In this document: positions 12,333 to 25,400 of the stretch, in pieces
How the letters are laid out: every line of letters starts with the position of its first letter
How positions within the stretch are numbered: the stretch's first letter is position 1
Origin: Breviolum minutum Mf 1.05b.01
Lineage: Eukaryota; Sar; Dinophyceae; Suessiales; Symbiodiniaceae
Reading direction: 5' to 3'
Length of the DNA: 64,000 bases
Assembly (NCBI GenBank): GCA_000507305.1
Contig: DF239105.1
Location: 186,001 to 250,000, forward strand
The notes under the pieces: generated by a model
Database searches by the model: none
What the model was told of the DNA's origin: nothing
Seen by the model: the letters and a program-made list of their open reading frames with translations, nothing else
Translations under genes and position numbers: made by a program

Positions 12333-15300
12333 TTAGTCCTCTTCAGCGGTCTTCTGCTTCTTCGAGCGTTTGCCACCCAAACCTGACAGTTTGTTGGAGG
12401 ATTACCCAAAACATATCAGCTCTGGCAGTGTTCAGGGTATAACGGGTTTTAGTTTTACTACCCCATTAGATCCCTTTTTGCCAACTAGTTTATAGAAAGT
12501 AACAATGTAACAAGGGTTTTGGACCCTGCTCATTGTCATAGTCATATGAGTCATATGGTCTTGTTAACTTTCACTTTCGGAATTCATTTTTACATTGGTA
12601 TCAAATCTTGACTCATAACAGCCAACAAAGCAACAAAAATTCGACCGGATCAAAAACCAAAACCAAGTGCCTTTCCCAGATTGTTGCACTTCAGCACTCA
12701 AAGCCCCTGCCAGTTCTGCTGCAGTGGTGTCCGCAGGAATGTCGGAAAGCTTTTGGCTGCTGCGGCGTGATCGTTTTTTGGGGGAAGGCTTCGCCTTCGG
12801 CTTGGGTGTGCTTTTCGCAGCAGTTGCTTTGGATTTGGGGGTGCGAGCGGCTGCCTTCCCCTTCGCCTTTGCTGTTGCTTTGGCTGTCTGCCTGTGTGCA
12901 CCCTTTCTTCCCCCGCCCTTGCCACGGCTGTGGCCCCTGCCCTTGTGTGTTTTGGTAGGTTCCTCTTGGTCACCATCACTCGCATCATTCTTCTCAGCGT
13001 TGGAATTGGCATCATCATCATCTGCATTTGCATTGGTGTCACCATCATCATTGCTACTACTACTACTGCTATCGTCGGTGTTGTTTTCTCCAGTCGTAGT
13101 GTCGGTAGTGTTCTGCTTCTTGACCGGTTCCACTGGTTGCATTGCTGTTTGCCTATCATCATCATCATCACTGGAAACATCAACGGCTCCGCCGCCTCCT
13201 CCTGTGACGGCTGCTGAGTCGTCGGCTGCATGTTCCTCTTCTTGGCTGGAAATGATGTCGATTGCTGATGCTGTGCCATGCTGCTGCAACTGCAAGCGTT
13301 GATTCATTTGCTGCGGCTCCGGCTCCAGCATTTCCATCTTCACTGTTTCCCCTGGTGGTGGCGGTGTTGATGTTGAAGTGGTTTGCTTCGATGCAAGATC
13401 CTTCTTTGCACTCAACTCTGTCGCTGCTGTTGCTGCTGGTGCTTCAACGGCGTTGGCAACCTCTTGTTGCTGTTCTTGTTGCTGTTGCTGGGTAGCACGT
13501 GCTTGCATGGTTGGTGCTTGCTCTGGAACAACAGCTTTTGTTGGTGCAGATGAATCTGAAACATCAGTTGCTGAAGAAAGGACTGCTGATGCTTCTGCTG
13601 GGTCAGTTGGCCCTTGCCCCAGTGGTGTTTCTTTAGGTTTCTCTGGCGCTGGTGCTTCAGCGGCGGCTGTGGCTGTGGCAATGGCAGGCTGTTCTTCAAC
13701 TGGCTGTGCTTGCTGCTGCTGGGTCAGATCATCAAGGCATGTTGTGACACTTGTTTCTGCTGACTTTTGCTCTGCTGGTGCTTCAGCAGCGACTGGTGTG
13801 GAGGCTGTGGCAAGCTGTTGTTCAACTGCAACTGGCGGTGCCTTTTGATCATCAAGGCTTGGTGTGACAATTGTGTCTGCTTGCTTTTGCTGTGCCAATG
13901 TTTCTTGCTCTGGTGGTGCTGTTGCTTCGGCGACCTCAGCGGTGGCTGCTGCGGCAACCTGGTGAGCTGGTGCTTCTTGCTCTAGCTGGGGGGCTGGGGC
14001 AAGCGATTGTTCAGCTGAGTTTGCAAGGATTGTTGTTTCTTGCTCTGGTGGTGCTGGTGTTGCTTCAGCAGCGGCTGGGGCAACCCGTTGATCATCTGGT
14101 GCTGGTGCTTCTAGCATAGTGGCTGCAGCAAGGTGTGATTCCTGTGGCTGCTGAGTGTCTTGTTGCTGTTGTTGCTGGAAAGCACCTTGCATTGTTAGTG
14201 CTTTCTCTGCATCTAACGTTTCAGTTGCTTGCGGTGCTGCTGGTTCTGGTGATGCCTGTGCCTGTGCTAGTGCTGGTGCTGGCGCTTTTTGCGGTGGCTA
14301 GCATGGGTACTGAACCATAGAATCAAAAACTGATACCACTGCAAGTAACTGCAACAGCGATAGTACTATAATATTCGTATTTTAAAGTACTAGTACATAG
14401 TACAGGGCAATCCTTTTCATAAGTGCACCATCCTGACACCAACCGCCAACATCCGCCAATCCAAGCGGAAACTAAAACACTGGTCTACTAGACTAGACTA
14501 CTACAGCCAGCAGTTGATCTTACTTTACTGTCCTTGACTTGGGCACATTTCTGCTGTTCCATGAACTTGTCGTAAATGGAAATAGCCACCTGACTGATTT
14601 TTACAGCTGAATTGCATCGTGTACTCCATAGTGTACACATGTGTGTATGATGAAATTGATAATGCAAAAGCGCTTTTTGCTAGATTTCAAATCTAACACT
14701 GATAAACCGACAGCTTGACTCAAACTGAGCTTTGTTTTGTTATTGGTATTTGATTTTTTGTCTGAAACATTAGATAGGTCAACGGTCAATGATTTATATA
14801 CACTGAATCACAAACATAATGCTGATTGCCCATAAGACTCAGGAAAAATCTAATCATTTCGGTATCCAAACATCAAGATCCAAAGTTTACATATGCTGGG
14901 TCTGAACCATCCTTTCGACTTTCGAGTTTCGAACATACAAAAAAACATAAGTTGATTCAAACCCTTCGTGTGTGCCTGAAGCTGTGTTTCAGCCCACTTC
15001 TCAGAAGGTTGGCAGCATTTGTCCAGAACGGACTGGGCATTTTTCTTAAGGTGGGTTAGACCCTCGACTGTGCAATGATACTGACTTAATGCCACCCAAG
15101 ACAAACTGGTTCCGGCTGGTTTCTCATTGCTGGAATCCTGAAGGTTGTATTGCGCCATCAAAGTACATTCAGGGACCCAAATAAAATCACCTTCGCCCAA
15201 AATCGCACACATGCCACCAGAATCAACGAAATCTTTCAAGCTCATTCCCAAAAAGTGGTTCGACAACGCGCTTTGAGTAGGGGGTGTTCCGGTAGATTTG

Positions 15301-18300
15301 GCTGCAAGGCTGGCTGACACTGACTGGTACGGAATTGTCAGAATCAGTTTTGCCCCAGTCAACTGCATCTTTGCAACTGGAGCGAGCATATCGGGAAAAC
15401 TAACGCACGACCATTCCGGTTTCGAGTAGAGCATTTTCAGGGCACAAATCCTTGGGAAAAAAACGCACTTGCACTTGGCAAAAAATCCCCAAACATGATA
15501 GTAGCCTAAGACTTCAATCAGTGAATGTGAATGTGTGATACAGCAGCAAGTACAAACTTAGACTCCACTCAGAGTTCAAAATTAGAATTATGTGCTGTGC
15601 GATGTGCGATGTTCGCTTTTAAAAACAAAAATTCCATCAAAGCGTCTTGTAGATTTCATCTTTGTTTTTGAAGCTTGTAATGATGCTCCTCAAAATGTTG
15701 TTTCCCACCAGCGTGAAGCGCAGTCCTTGGAGCGCATCCTTCTTGAAAACCTCAGCAAGTCACGCGTTATCACAGTGTCATCATTGATGCAGATGACCGG
15801 AAAAAAGGATACCCTCTAGTAAACTAACGTGGCAACAGAAAACGGACCTTTTGTTAAAGATGTATCTTCTATTGAAAATGGGGGGTTTCAATTCAATCGC
15901 CATGTTAGTTCACCAAAGGGAAATGGAAGTTGTTTTTTGAAAAAAAACCTTTCCATCAACTGAAGTCTGAAGCCGTGATAAAACAAAAACATAGACAGTG
16001 TACATCTTTGATTCTAATACTTGCAAACAAACATCTAAGCTAGTCTACTACTAATGCGCTTTTAGCTGAGAAGCTGTGTCACCATCCAACAACCCAACAT
16101 CTCGACGCTGTCTTGCCAACTTGACGGGGTTGTCTTTCAATTCTTGGTAGATTTCATCCCTGGGAATATCGCCCAAATCAGGATCGGGAAGATGTCTGAC
16201 TATGTAGGCGCAAGTGGTAGCTTTGGCAGGGTTTTCAGGCAAACCCTCAAGGACAGCCCCAATCATGTACCCAGTTTCCGTGTCTTTTCCTATCTTCTTT
16301 GAAATGTCCATCTTGATCTCTTTCAAAAGCATATGCTGATCAATCGGCAAATGTTTGAAAATCTCATCGAGTTCGGAGTTCTCATCCCCACTACGATCAT
16401 CTAACGCCGCCACAGTTTCATCATCAGCCGCCGATGCACCTTGATTTTTCAATCAGAGGGGCAGCAGACTGGCATGGTGATAATGATATAGGATACACGA
16501 GGTCCGGGTGGCTAACATTAAGACCAAGTCAGTTGACCAAAACTTAAAAACAAAAACTTACCTCATTACAACAGAAGCAAACCAGTGCTAAAACTGAAAC
16601 CTAGGGGCTCATCTCCTGGTGAACCCGGTTCAACCCTTCACTCGCATTAGTCAACATCTGGATCATGGTTTTGAACTTTTTCTGGTAGACTTTGAAAGCA
16701 GCTTCATTGAATTTCCCGGCGGCTGGGTCCCCTTCAAAAAACTCTTCTCGGATCTTCCTTGTTCCTGGAGACAATTTTGTGGGTGACCCTGGCGGAGTAG
16801 AGCCCGGTGGTTTCACGAACGCCCGGGCAAGGTTCCACCTGTCTGCCATCAGGGATCTGTGATCCTTCAACTCCACATGTCCTTCAGTCAAAGCCAATTG
16901 CTCTTCAACGTGGGGCTGCCACTCAGAGATCTGAGATGCCTTGGCAAAATGGTTGTGTTACTTTCTTAGTTAGTTCAGGTCAATTTGTTCTTCTGAATCT
17001 TCTGAAGCTCATGTGCTAGTGCTTATTCTTATTAGTCACATCGGTTCAAATAATCGAAGAAACTGTAACGGGGCCCCAACACGACTGAAATATGAATAAG
17101 TTTTTGAACTAATGGACTTTGTATAACATACACTTGCAAGAGCTACTCTACTGCAACCTAGTCGCAACATTCTGTGCCACAACGTGCTGCTTGCGTTTCA
17201 AATCTAGCTGAAGCAATTCATCATCTCCTTTTCGTTTTCTTGGCGGTGTAACCTCCACATCAGGATTGTCTCTGTTGGTAGTGTTACCACCTCTTCCTTT
17301 TTTAGCTTTTGTCTTGGCCCTCCTACCACCAACAATAGTCAGAGGCTGGCTCCCGGGCAGCGAAGGCATAGCCTGGAAGTGGTTCACACCTCACATGGTG
17401 CAGCGTTGCACTGGAATGGCGGCATGAGAATGACTCATGACCCACGATGACAAAACAAGTTGAAATTCTAAAAGTCTAGATTAGATGTCTTTGATTAAAG
17501 TCCATTCCAATGCTAGAATATATGTTAAAACTCTACGATCCAGCGGTCAAACAACCCCCACTAGCCTGAGTAAATTGTAAGTTCCACCCAGAACAGCCCA
17601 CACGAGATGAACAAGGCCCCGGCGGGACATGTCAAACATCCTTGTGTCTGAGTGCATAGTGCTGTTGTTGATCGCACCTTGTGATTGTGTCTCACTTGCC
17701 AGATTGGATGACACTACAACACACAACTACTGTGACTACTGCTACAACTACTCACCCTACTCCTACTCAGTCCTAGTCTTCCTGTTACCTATTCCGATTC
17801 CTCCTTGAATCAAACTTGACTTGAAATGACATAATCAAACTTGAACCAAGAAACCAGAGAAGACATCTTCCAAATTCTCTGACTCAGTAGTATGGCTTCG
17901 GGTCACAGACTTGCTGTGTTCCAATTCTCTAGCACTGGAAGCCGTATTTTTCTTTAAGAGACTACACACAGCCTGACCGTAGTCGTCTTTGCTCCAGATG
18001 GCCCGCGGGTTGCTCTGAGCAGCAACCCATTCAGCCTCTAGCTCCTGGGGTGTCCAGTCATAACGAGAAGCGAGTTCAGAGATGAACCTGGCTGACGGTG
18101 CAAGGGGGTTAGACGGTTCAGGAGACAGGAGATACTGAGGAAATAACGAACATGATCAAAAAATTCTATCAGTTTGAAGTTTACATTAGACATCTTGATG
18201 TCAAGGAACTGCTTCTTTGTAAGGAAAGGCCTCTCTTGTTCAAGCTTCAGCTTGTCGGAGCATGTTGCCCTGTCTTCCACAACCACCACCCTTTTGTGGC

Positions 18301-18833
18301 CCTTACCAGCACCCTTTTCTTTGTTGTTGATAACTAGTTCCCTACGTTCTTCCATAGACATATTTTCCCATTCCTCTGATCTCCCCGCTTTGGAAAACCA
18401 AGTTCTCAAAGCTTTCCTGCCGTTGTGGCATTTCTTACACCTCCTTGTTTTGCATCTTGCACCACCGCATGCCACCGTGTCCTTTATGGGCATGACTTCC
18501 TCGCAGTCGACGCACCTAGGATTTCAATTTCAAGAGACGCTGGGAGTGGGGCCAGTGCCGGTGCAATTTCTCATAATCACGGAGACGGTATGTGAGCCAT
18601 GTGAGCCTCATCTGTATTATAGTTATGTTATGTAGTGTAGTAGTGTATATGAAAAATATACACTGGAAACAAAACAATACAAAGTGAAATTGGACACTAA
18701 ACTTGGCTAGTAGCTCAACTTCTTTATCTATGTCTGGCCCACTTGGCCGTTTTTGTTCCACTTCCACTTCGGCCACTTGTTCTTGTTGTCCATCTGGACG
18801 ATTCCCATCGGCATCTTCCGATGCAGCCGACAT
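12333..18833 (-). CDS. Cys-cluster protein with Q/A/P-rich and histone-like tail (11 exons, 1,288 aa)
   Basis: Every exon phase closes in this model: 18833-18703, 18515-18192, 18087-17841, 17372-17169, 16939-16642, 16439-16099, 15750-15647, 15450-14976, 14589-14524, 14297-12671, 12382-12333; total 3,867 nt including the stop. Most acceptors are AG|G. Donors at 14976 and 12671 are GC (CAG|GC, AAG|GC) and that at 15647 is probably GA. Residues 1-44 are acidic. Residues 45-74 hold C-x2-C, C-x4-C-x4-C-x2-C-H, a probable zinc site, followed by a charged helix (EEWENMSMEERREL). A segment near 635-645 reads GEGDFIWVPEC. The last 550 residues run from Q/A/P-rich through acidic DDDD/serine runs to a basic part with GRGHSRGKGGGRKG and SPKKRSRR, like a histone H1 tail. 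The end, KRSKKQKTAEED, could be a nuclear signal. By recollection, similar Cys-cluster segments are common in Suessiales gene models (unverified). I infer a nuclear DNA- or chromatin-binding role. It lies head to tail with the methyltransferase gene. Confidence 0.75.
15936..15964. mobile_element. Possible isolated end of a family 1 element
   Basis: CTTTCCATCAACTGAAG matches the right end of the 19948-20042 element (TTCCATCAACTGAAG). No partner end is seen nearby. It lies in the intron between exons ending 16099 and starting 15750. Confidence 0.35.
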
Positions 18834-19452
18834 GACCACAAGAAAATGCACGACAATTCAAGTCAAAGTTCCAAATCTCACAACGCTAGCGGAGCAACCT
18901 ACTACTTCGGCCCAAAACACAATGGCTGCACATTTACAACCTCTATCTCAATGTTTGCTTGCTACATGACTGGGCAATGGTCAAATTTCCAATGCGAATC
19001 AAGTTGAATCAAGTCCAGCGTGAAACGCACATAGTCATTTTTGCAATTCACGTACCGAGTATATATTCAAATATCAGCTATCAACATCAAGTTGAAAAAT
19101 AAATGGATCATATCACTGTCCCTGAGCTTACCCCAGGATTGTGAAGTCACCATTGATCTGCACAAGTCATCAAGTCTGTACACGCATGCCCGAACAATAT
19201 GCAGATATATGCAATGTGATGGTGATTTACGTCTTCACCTTCAGCTCACAAAAATACAGTGTGAACAGGATTGCTCTGCCCACAGCAGCAATGTGCATAG
19301 AATTGCCTGCCAGCTTACCTAAGCAGGATATAGCATGTGAGATGAACACAAGACTTCAATACTTCAGTATAACACAAATTTTGACATGTCAGTCAAGCCC
19401 TGCATTGTCTTGGAACACGCTGTCACTGATTACTGAGAGTCAATGGCAAGGG
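18834..19452. other. Spacer between two tandem minus-strand genes
   Basis: About 0.6 kb between the stop of the methyltransferase gene (19453) and the first ATG of the Cys-cluster gene (18833). No AG sits just upstream of that ATG, which supports it as a true start. No TATA-like box can be singled out, and dinoflagellate promoters are not well defined. Confidence 0.4.
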
Positions 19453-22400
19453 TCAGAGGGCTGGATGTGATGTCTCCCCCACGTCCATCAGCCGCACCCC
19501 CATTTGGTGAGCTGTTCTAGGTTCCACCGGCAGCCCATGAGCATAAAGAAGTTCCAGCCCATCTGGCGATGCATCAACAGAAGGTGAACAACTATATTGT
19601 TATTGATAGAAAAAACATGCACCATCAAGGGCGAGGGTGTAGAAAATGACCAGTATGAAGCTTGAACTAGGTAGTCACAAATAGATCAAAATAGCCATTA
19701 TGTGGTCACTGACAATTCCTCTAGAAATCTAAGGCCAACACGAATGAACCTCTCATAGGTTGTTGACCAGACTGCAGATACCCCTGTAGTAAGTGTCTGA
19801 AGATGTCCGTTTTGGGATGCCATACGAGGGCGCTGTGCTGCATTCTGGTTTGTGTCATAGGCCAGGCGTCCCGGATACATAGCAAGATACTCTTCAAGCC
19901 CTTGGTATTAGTATGTTGAAGGAAGTTGGAGAGGGAAATGAATCATACTGTGGATGGAAAAAATCCTGCACCAGTTAGCGTTATCCTATTCTCAACACCG
20001 TAACGGGCACCCTAAGTGGTTCAGGATTTTTTCCATCAACTGAAGCAACCGTACCTCTTCACATTCAAAACGTGTCAAAACTTTGTCAAAATCTAGGGGT
20101 CGTGCGATGTTTGTGTCCGCCGGAAATATTTGTAAGCCATTCGAGGTATGTACCATCGGTGTTCCCATAAAGCAAGAATTGATCCAATGTAGTTCCCGGG
20201 AATGGCTGAAGTTGAAGCATATTCACAACTTCCCCCAGACTACTTGTTTGCCTGGCCATCAAAACTTTTGGTTTCAAATTGATTGAATTCAAAATTCAAA
20301 ACTGTGATACATGTGGGTGTTTGCACGCCTTACAAATTCCTTCAAGGTGAAGACTGCATATCGACGGTCTCTCTCAACAGGTAGTCCGCAATGTTGGCTT
20401 GGGCTGATAGTTGTAAATGAAACATCATAGTAGTCTCAGCAAATCACCAAACAAAGGGTCTGTACAGTACAGTACACAAAAACAAAATAAGGCACACAAA
20501 GAATCTAGTAAGGCGTGAGCCCTTCAATGCATTGATTATGATCTCTATCGGGAACTGGATCACATTCTCATGAATCAGGAAGTGCGGCAGTGATTGCAAG
20601 ATGGATTTGATGAACAGCAGGAGGTAAACCACCGTTGGCCCTTGAAGTTTTTGTTTGGATCCAAACGCAGAGTAGTCCTAAGTTTCTTGGAATCCATATC
20701 AACAGTGCATAAGTGAACATCACCATGGAATTTCATGGAATTGTAGAAACCTCAGGACCCAACAACACATGGGCTCCCCGCAATCTCAACATTGATGTCG
20801 ATGTTGCTGCCGCTGTGGTCGGCGGCTGGTGGTCTCTCAAAGAGTCTGCGACACTTTTTGTTGCATTTGAAGCACCTTTGATGCTCCGGATGGTGAAAGA
20901 GAACGGGAGTAGTCAGTAGAAGAAACTAGCACGGGAATATTAGTAATGATACCGCTAAGATAGATTGATTGCAACATCAACATCAGGCTGAAATACATCC
21001 CTGCCCATGCTGTCCAATAGCTAGTAAGTGTCTCACCAGTCGTGATCATTCAACTTGACATTGTTGCGCAAGATCTTCGTGGAAGCAATCAACTCATCCA
21101 ACGTTTGCCTACACCACACGCAGTTAAGTGCAGTCAATGGCGATAAGTTGCGTGTTTAGTTTTGTTCGATGCCAAATATGGAATGTCAATCAGCTTTGCA
21201 AATTCAAGAAAACACAAGGGTTGTATTGCACCTTAGAAGAGTAAGTGGTCCACCTTTACCTCTGAATTGGTCTAACAACAGTGTTAGACCTTCCAATAAG
21301 GTCTAACCACCATGGTAGACCTTCCAAGAAGGTCTAACAACAAGGTTAGACCATTCAAGAAGGTCTAACAACAATTTGAAGGTATAAGCGAAAGGTCTAA
21401 CAATGGTCTAACACATGAAAAACACTACATAATTGAATGGCCTAACAAAGGTCTAACCAACATGTTAGACCTTTCATATTATATGCTAGACCTTTCAAGA
21501 AGGTCTAACATGTATGTTAGACCTTTCAAGAATGTCTAACAACAAGGTTAGACCCTTCAAGAAGGTCTAACATATAGTTTGACTTTCCAAAAGTTCAACA
21601 TTTCGATTTGCCATGACCAGACCGTCCAAATGACTCAACGCAAACATAAAGTTCTATTATGTTCTATCCTCTTACGAAGTTCATTAACATCGAGAAGGTT
21701 GCTGCCTCACACCCCGAAACTCCCAAAACCAAACCTTCGTGAAACTGTCAGAGTCAACTTAGAATCATCTGCCGCTTGCAAGAGGTCCTTGCAGTCAGGG
21801 CGGGAAATGTGGAAGATTAGGTAAGTAAAGTAGTGTTGATGTACGGCATGTACGGCCTGCAAAGCTTTTACAGCAAACACTAAACTACTAGACGTCCTTC
21901 AAGGCCCGTTGAACATTGGTTTTGTAAGACAAGCTCACATTCTTCTGGATACTTCCGATACCAACTTTCAGCTTGCCTCAAACCAACAAACCCAGAATGC
22001 AAACAAAACCCTGGAAAATGGAACCTTTTCTTTTGAAAAAAAAAGGTCAATTGTAAAACCCAACCCTGGTACACCCTGAAGGGGAAACATGATTTGGCCT
22101 CCAGCCAATAATTCAATGAATGAACAGAAGCCTGTGTACCACCTTTATTCATACTTGTTGACTGTTTACTATTTATATGAATGTAATGATGTTTGACTCT
22201 TTGACTCGCAGTAGATACGTAATGCAGAAGTTGCATCAAAGCTACCATTGACCAAAAACAATGAACCAACCGCTTTCTCTGCAGTCTTTGCAGATGGAGG
22301 CTTCTTGTAACCCATGCTTGCCCTTAACTCTGAAGCTGAAATAGAAACCTCCCAGGATGATGAAGTAGCAACTATATTTAAGTTCAGCCGTCAGAGTCAG

Positions 22401-25400
22401 ATTGTACACTCCCTAGAATCTACAAAACTGGCCTTCTCTTCGCAAGTGGCTTCAAGCTTCTCTCTCAGCTTGTCTGGGGCCAGCCCCATGATGTCACCAA
22501 ATTGGCAGGCATCCGGCTGGTTCAATGTTGCTAAGTTCCGTGCCGGTTTTGACCAATCTCCAATTGACTTGACATCAACATTGATGGGGATAGCTGGGGT
22601 TGATTTATTGTAAAGAACTGCTGCACTTTGAAAAGCCTCTTCAGCAGTACCCGCACCAGTGAACTCTGTTCTGACACTAAGTCTAGTAGATATTGGTTTC
22701 AGCTCTTTGGGCAAGAGGCTTTCAACCCTCCTGTTCCAAGCTTGTGACTTTGCTACACCCAAGGGTGCCAGCAGTTGCACATGATCTTGCTTGCACATCT
22801 TCCTGCCAGCCCCGATTAGGATAAGGATAAGGATATGGATTAGGATAAGGATTAGGATAAGGATGAGGGTGTGACTAAACTTCATTGCGTTTGACATATA
22901 TATACTAATACTACTTGGTCCTGGAATTAAGAGTTTGCATTTACAATGCTAGGTGAGGTGTATTCCTAATTTTGCTTTGATTCTTTATTTCAATGCGACA
23001 CTGCAAACCCTGCCTCCGTTTGTTGCCCCTGTCTTCATGGGATGGGGGGGGCCTGGGAAGTCGGAGCGGGGAAGGGGCAACCCCAGAACGACACCTGGAA
23101 GATGTTTCAGTTTCTCATACTTACATGTCAATGACAGCTGCCCTCCTAAGCCCAGAACAATCCAACAAGAGTTGCATCATCATCATCGTCCATTTGGACG
23201 ACAAGTTGCTAATTTGCGCAAGCTAGAACCAGTGGCTAAGGGCTAAGAGTAATACCCCTTTGGCAGGAACAAATCTTTGTAGTTGTAGCCTGGAATCTTG
23301 AATCTTGTTACATCTTTTTGTTATTCAATGCCTCAGAAACACACAACATTAACAGAAAATTCAATGCCTCTCGGAAATTTGAGAACGCAGCAACAGAAAC
23401 ACACATGCCTGCAGTTCAGAAGATTCAAAACGTTTCTTCCCGGTCTTCACGGACACTATCGGAACTTGAAAGTCTTACCCCCCAGCAACCACCCTCCTTC
23501 CAGAGGCGTAGTCCTGTAGGGTGTCAAAATAATGACATAGTATAGCATCACAAGCTGACCGTTTTCTACTGTACACTTCATCTTTGCCCCAAAAATGGTC
23601 TGCAGAAGCTCTACATTGTTCCAATGCTGTGTTGACAAGATCTCTTGGCTGACGAAGCCGATTGGCTGGATTCTTTAAAAGAACCAGCAAACGTGGTAAT
23701 GCGTGTTTGACAATCGCATCCCTGTAGACATTTTTTCTTGGAAACAAAACATCCCAAGGAGCATCTTCCTCAGGCTCAGCAGGACCAATTTGCGGAACAT
23801 GCGCCTCTGCTTGTGCTGGCCCTGCATCAGCATCATGTGGCCCAGCACTAGCAGCATTCTCAGATCCTGCAAGGACGGCATGAGCATGGGTACTGTCACC
23901 AACATCAATCCTAACATTAACAAACCATCATCTGATCCAACATTAATACAAAGACAATTGATAAAGAAAGTGGAAATATCAATTCGACGGTTTAGAAAAG
24001 TTTTCAATCAAACTCATTCCGTCCTTCACGCTCACCCTGGTCATTGTGATCGCCCAAAATACCATCATTATCAGCATCATCTTCAACGGGTACTAGAGCA
24101 TGTACGGGAAAATGTTCTATCTCCCTAACAGACTCTGGCACTGGCACGCCAGCCGGTCTTCCTTCTGCATCAGATTCAGATGAATCAATTTGAATTGCCC
24201 CCTGCCCCTCACTGTCATTGGCTGTATCTCGCCCCTGCCCCCTAAGTTGTTCTCGGACGTGGCGATGCTTTTTCCTGTGGTGGAAAATTTGAATCACACA
24301 CTGCATTCACAACCATTGACATGAAACAAACTTACTAGTTAGTTAGCTACTATCCGACTGCTATATTTCTAGTTCATATGAACTAAAAACGTACATGTAC
24401 AGGCTACCCATGTTTTGGCAACAAAGCGCCTTTTGGGTTTCTCCATGTCCAAGTCATCCCTAGGATCTTGTTCTACATCTCCCGCCAGAAACTTCTGAAG
24501 TTCCAAATAGAAGGCATTGGGTTTGTACGTAGGCACATCCACAATCTCATCTGGGTGATGTGTAATGGCAGTTTCAATTGTTTTGTAATACTGTCCAGAC
24601 TGTTTGTGGTGAAAAAAACCATCTTCGTCATATGGTTTCAAGGCATCATCGAAATGCGTCAGTAAAGCAAAATATGAGGAAGGGTTGTCCAGACAAGCTT
24701 TTTTGATTGAAATTCCAGCTAGACGAAAATCATCAACTAACGCCCATCCCAAACTGCACAAATCTTCTTGAACCTCAAGAGTTGTACGCTGATCCCTCAA
24801 ACTCCTTTCTAGGACATCCCCACTAAGGGAAACTCCATGCTTCACTGCTTCCCTGGCTAAGACAATTTCGCCTGTTTCCATTATATCAACAAGTTCGAGA
24901 TGTTGCAACCAATTGATCACGGTGCTGTCAGTGGTGGGTTCAACTACGCCAGCATTCCTGATGGCCCCAGCACAAACAGTCAAAGCCTTCTCCAGCATGA
25001 TAGAGTCTAGGGGTGGTGGACATGATAAATCATCATCAGAGACTGCCCCATCTGCTAGGGCGCGATCCACCAATGCAGATGAGACTTCAAGAACAGGAAC
25101 TACCTTGGGGATTCCAAACCAAGTAGAGACATCGTGATATTAAAACAACAACACTTGTAACTTGTAACTTGTAATTAAATTGCAAACGTTTTGAGTCTCC
25201 TGAAAACAAGGATTGGATCAAGTATTCAGGACATCAGGACATGTTACCTGAGTGAACTTCCGAAGGTGGCGCCACTGCTTGTTCTTGAAAATAGAACTGA
25301 TTGACATTGGCTCCACCGATGACTCAAAGGTTGTTATCGGAGGCAACCGAAAGTCCGAATCCCCATGTGCCTGCGCTGTCACCGTCCCAAGAATGTTCAC

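Noticed and set aside
12667..13848. Long plus-strand open frames rich in Ala, Val, Leu and Cys
   Set aside because: They are the reverse of the Q/A/P-rich and acidic repeats of the minus-strand exon 14297-12671. That exon is fixed by phase at both ends.
21269..21590. Repeat array considered as a CRISPR
   Set aside because: Units are degenerate palindromes without unique spacers, and the setting is a eukaryotic intron.
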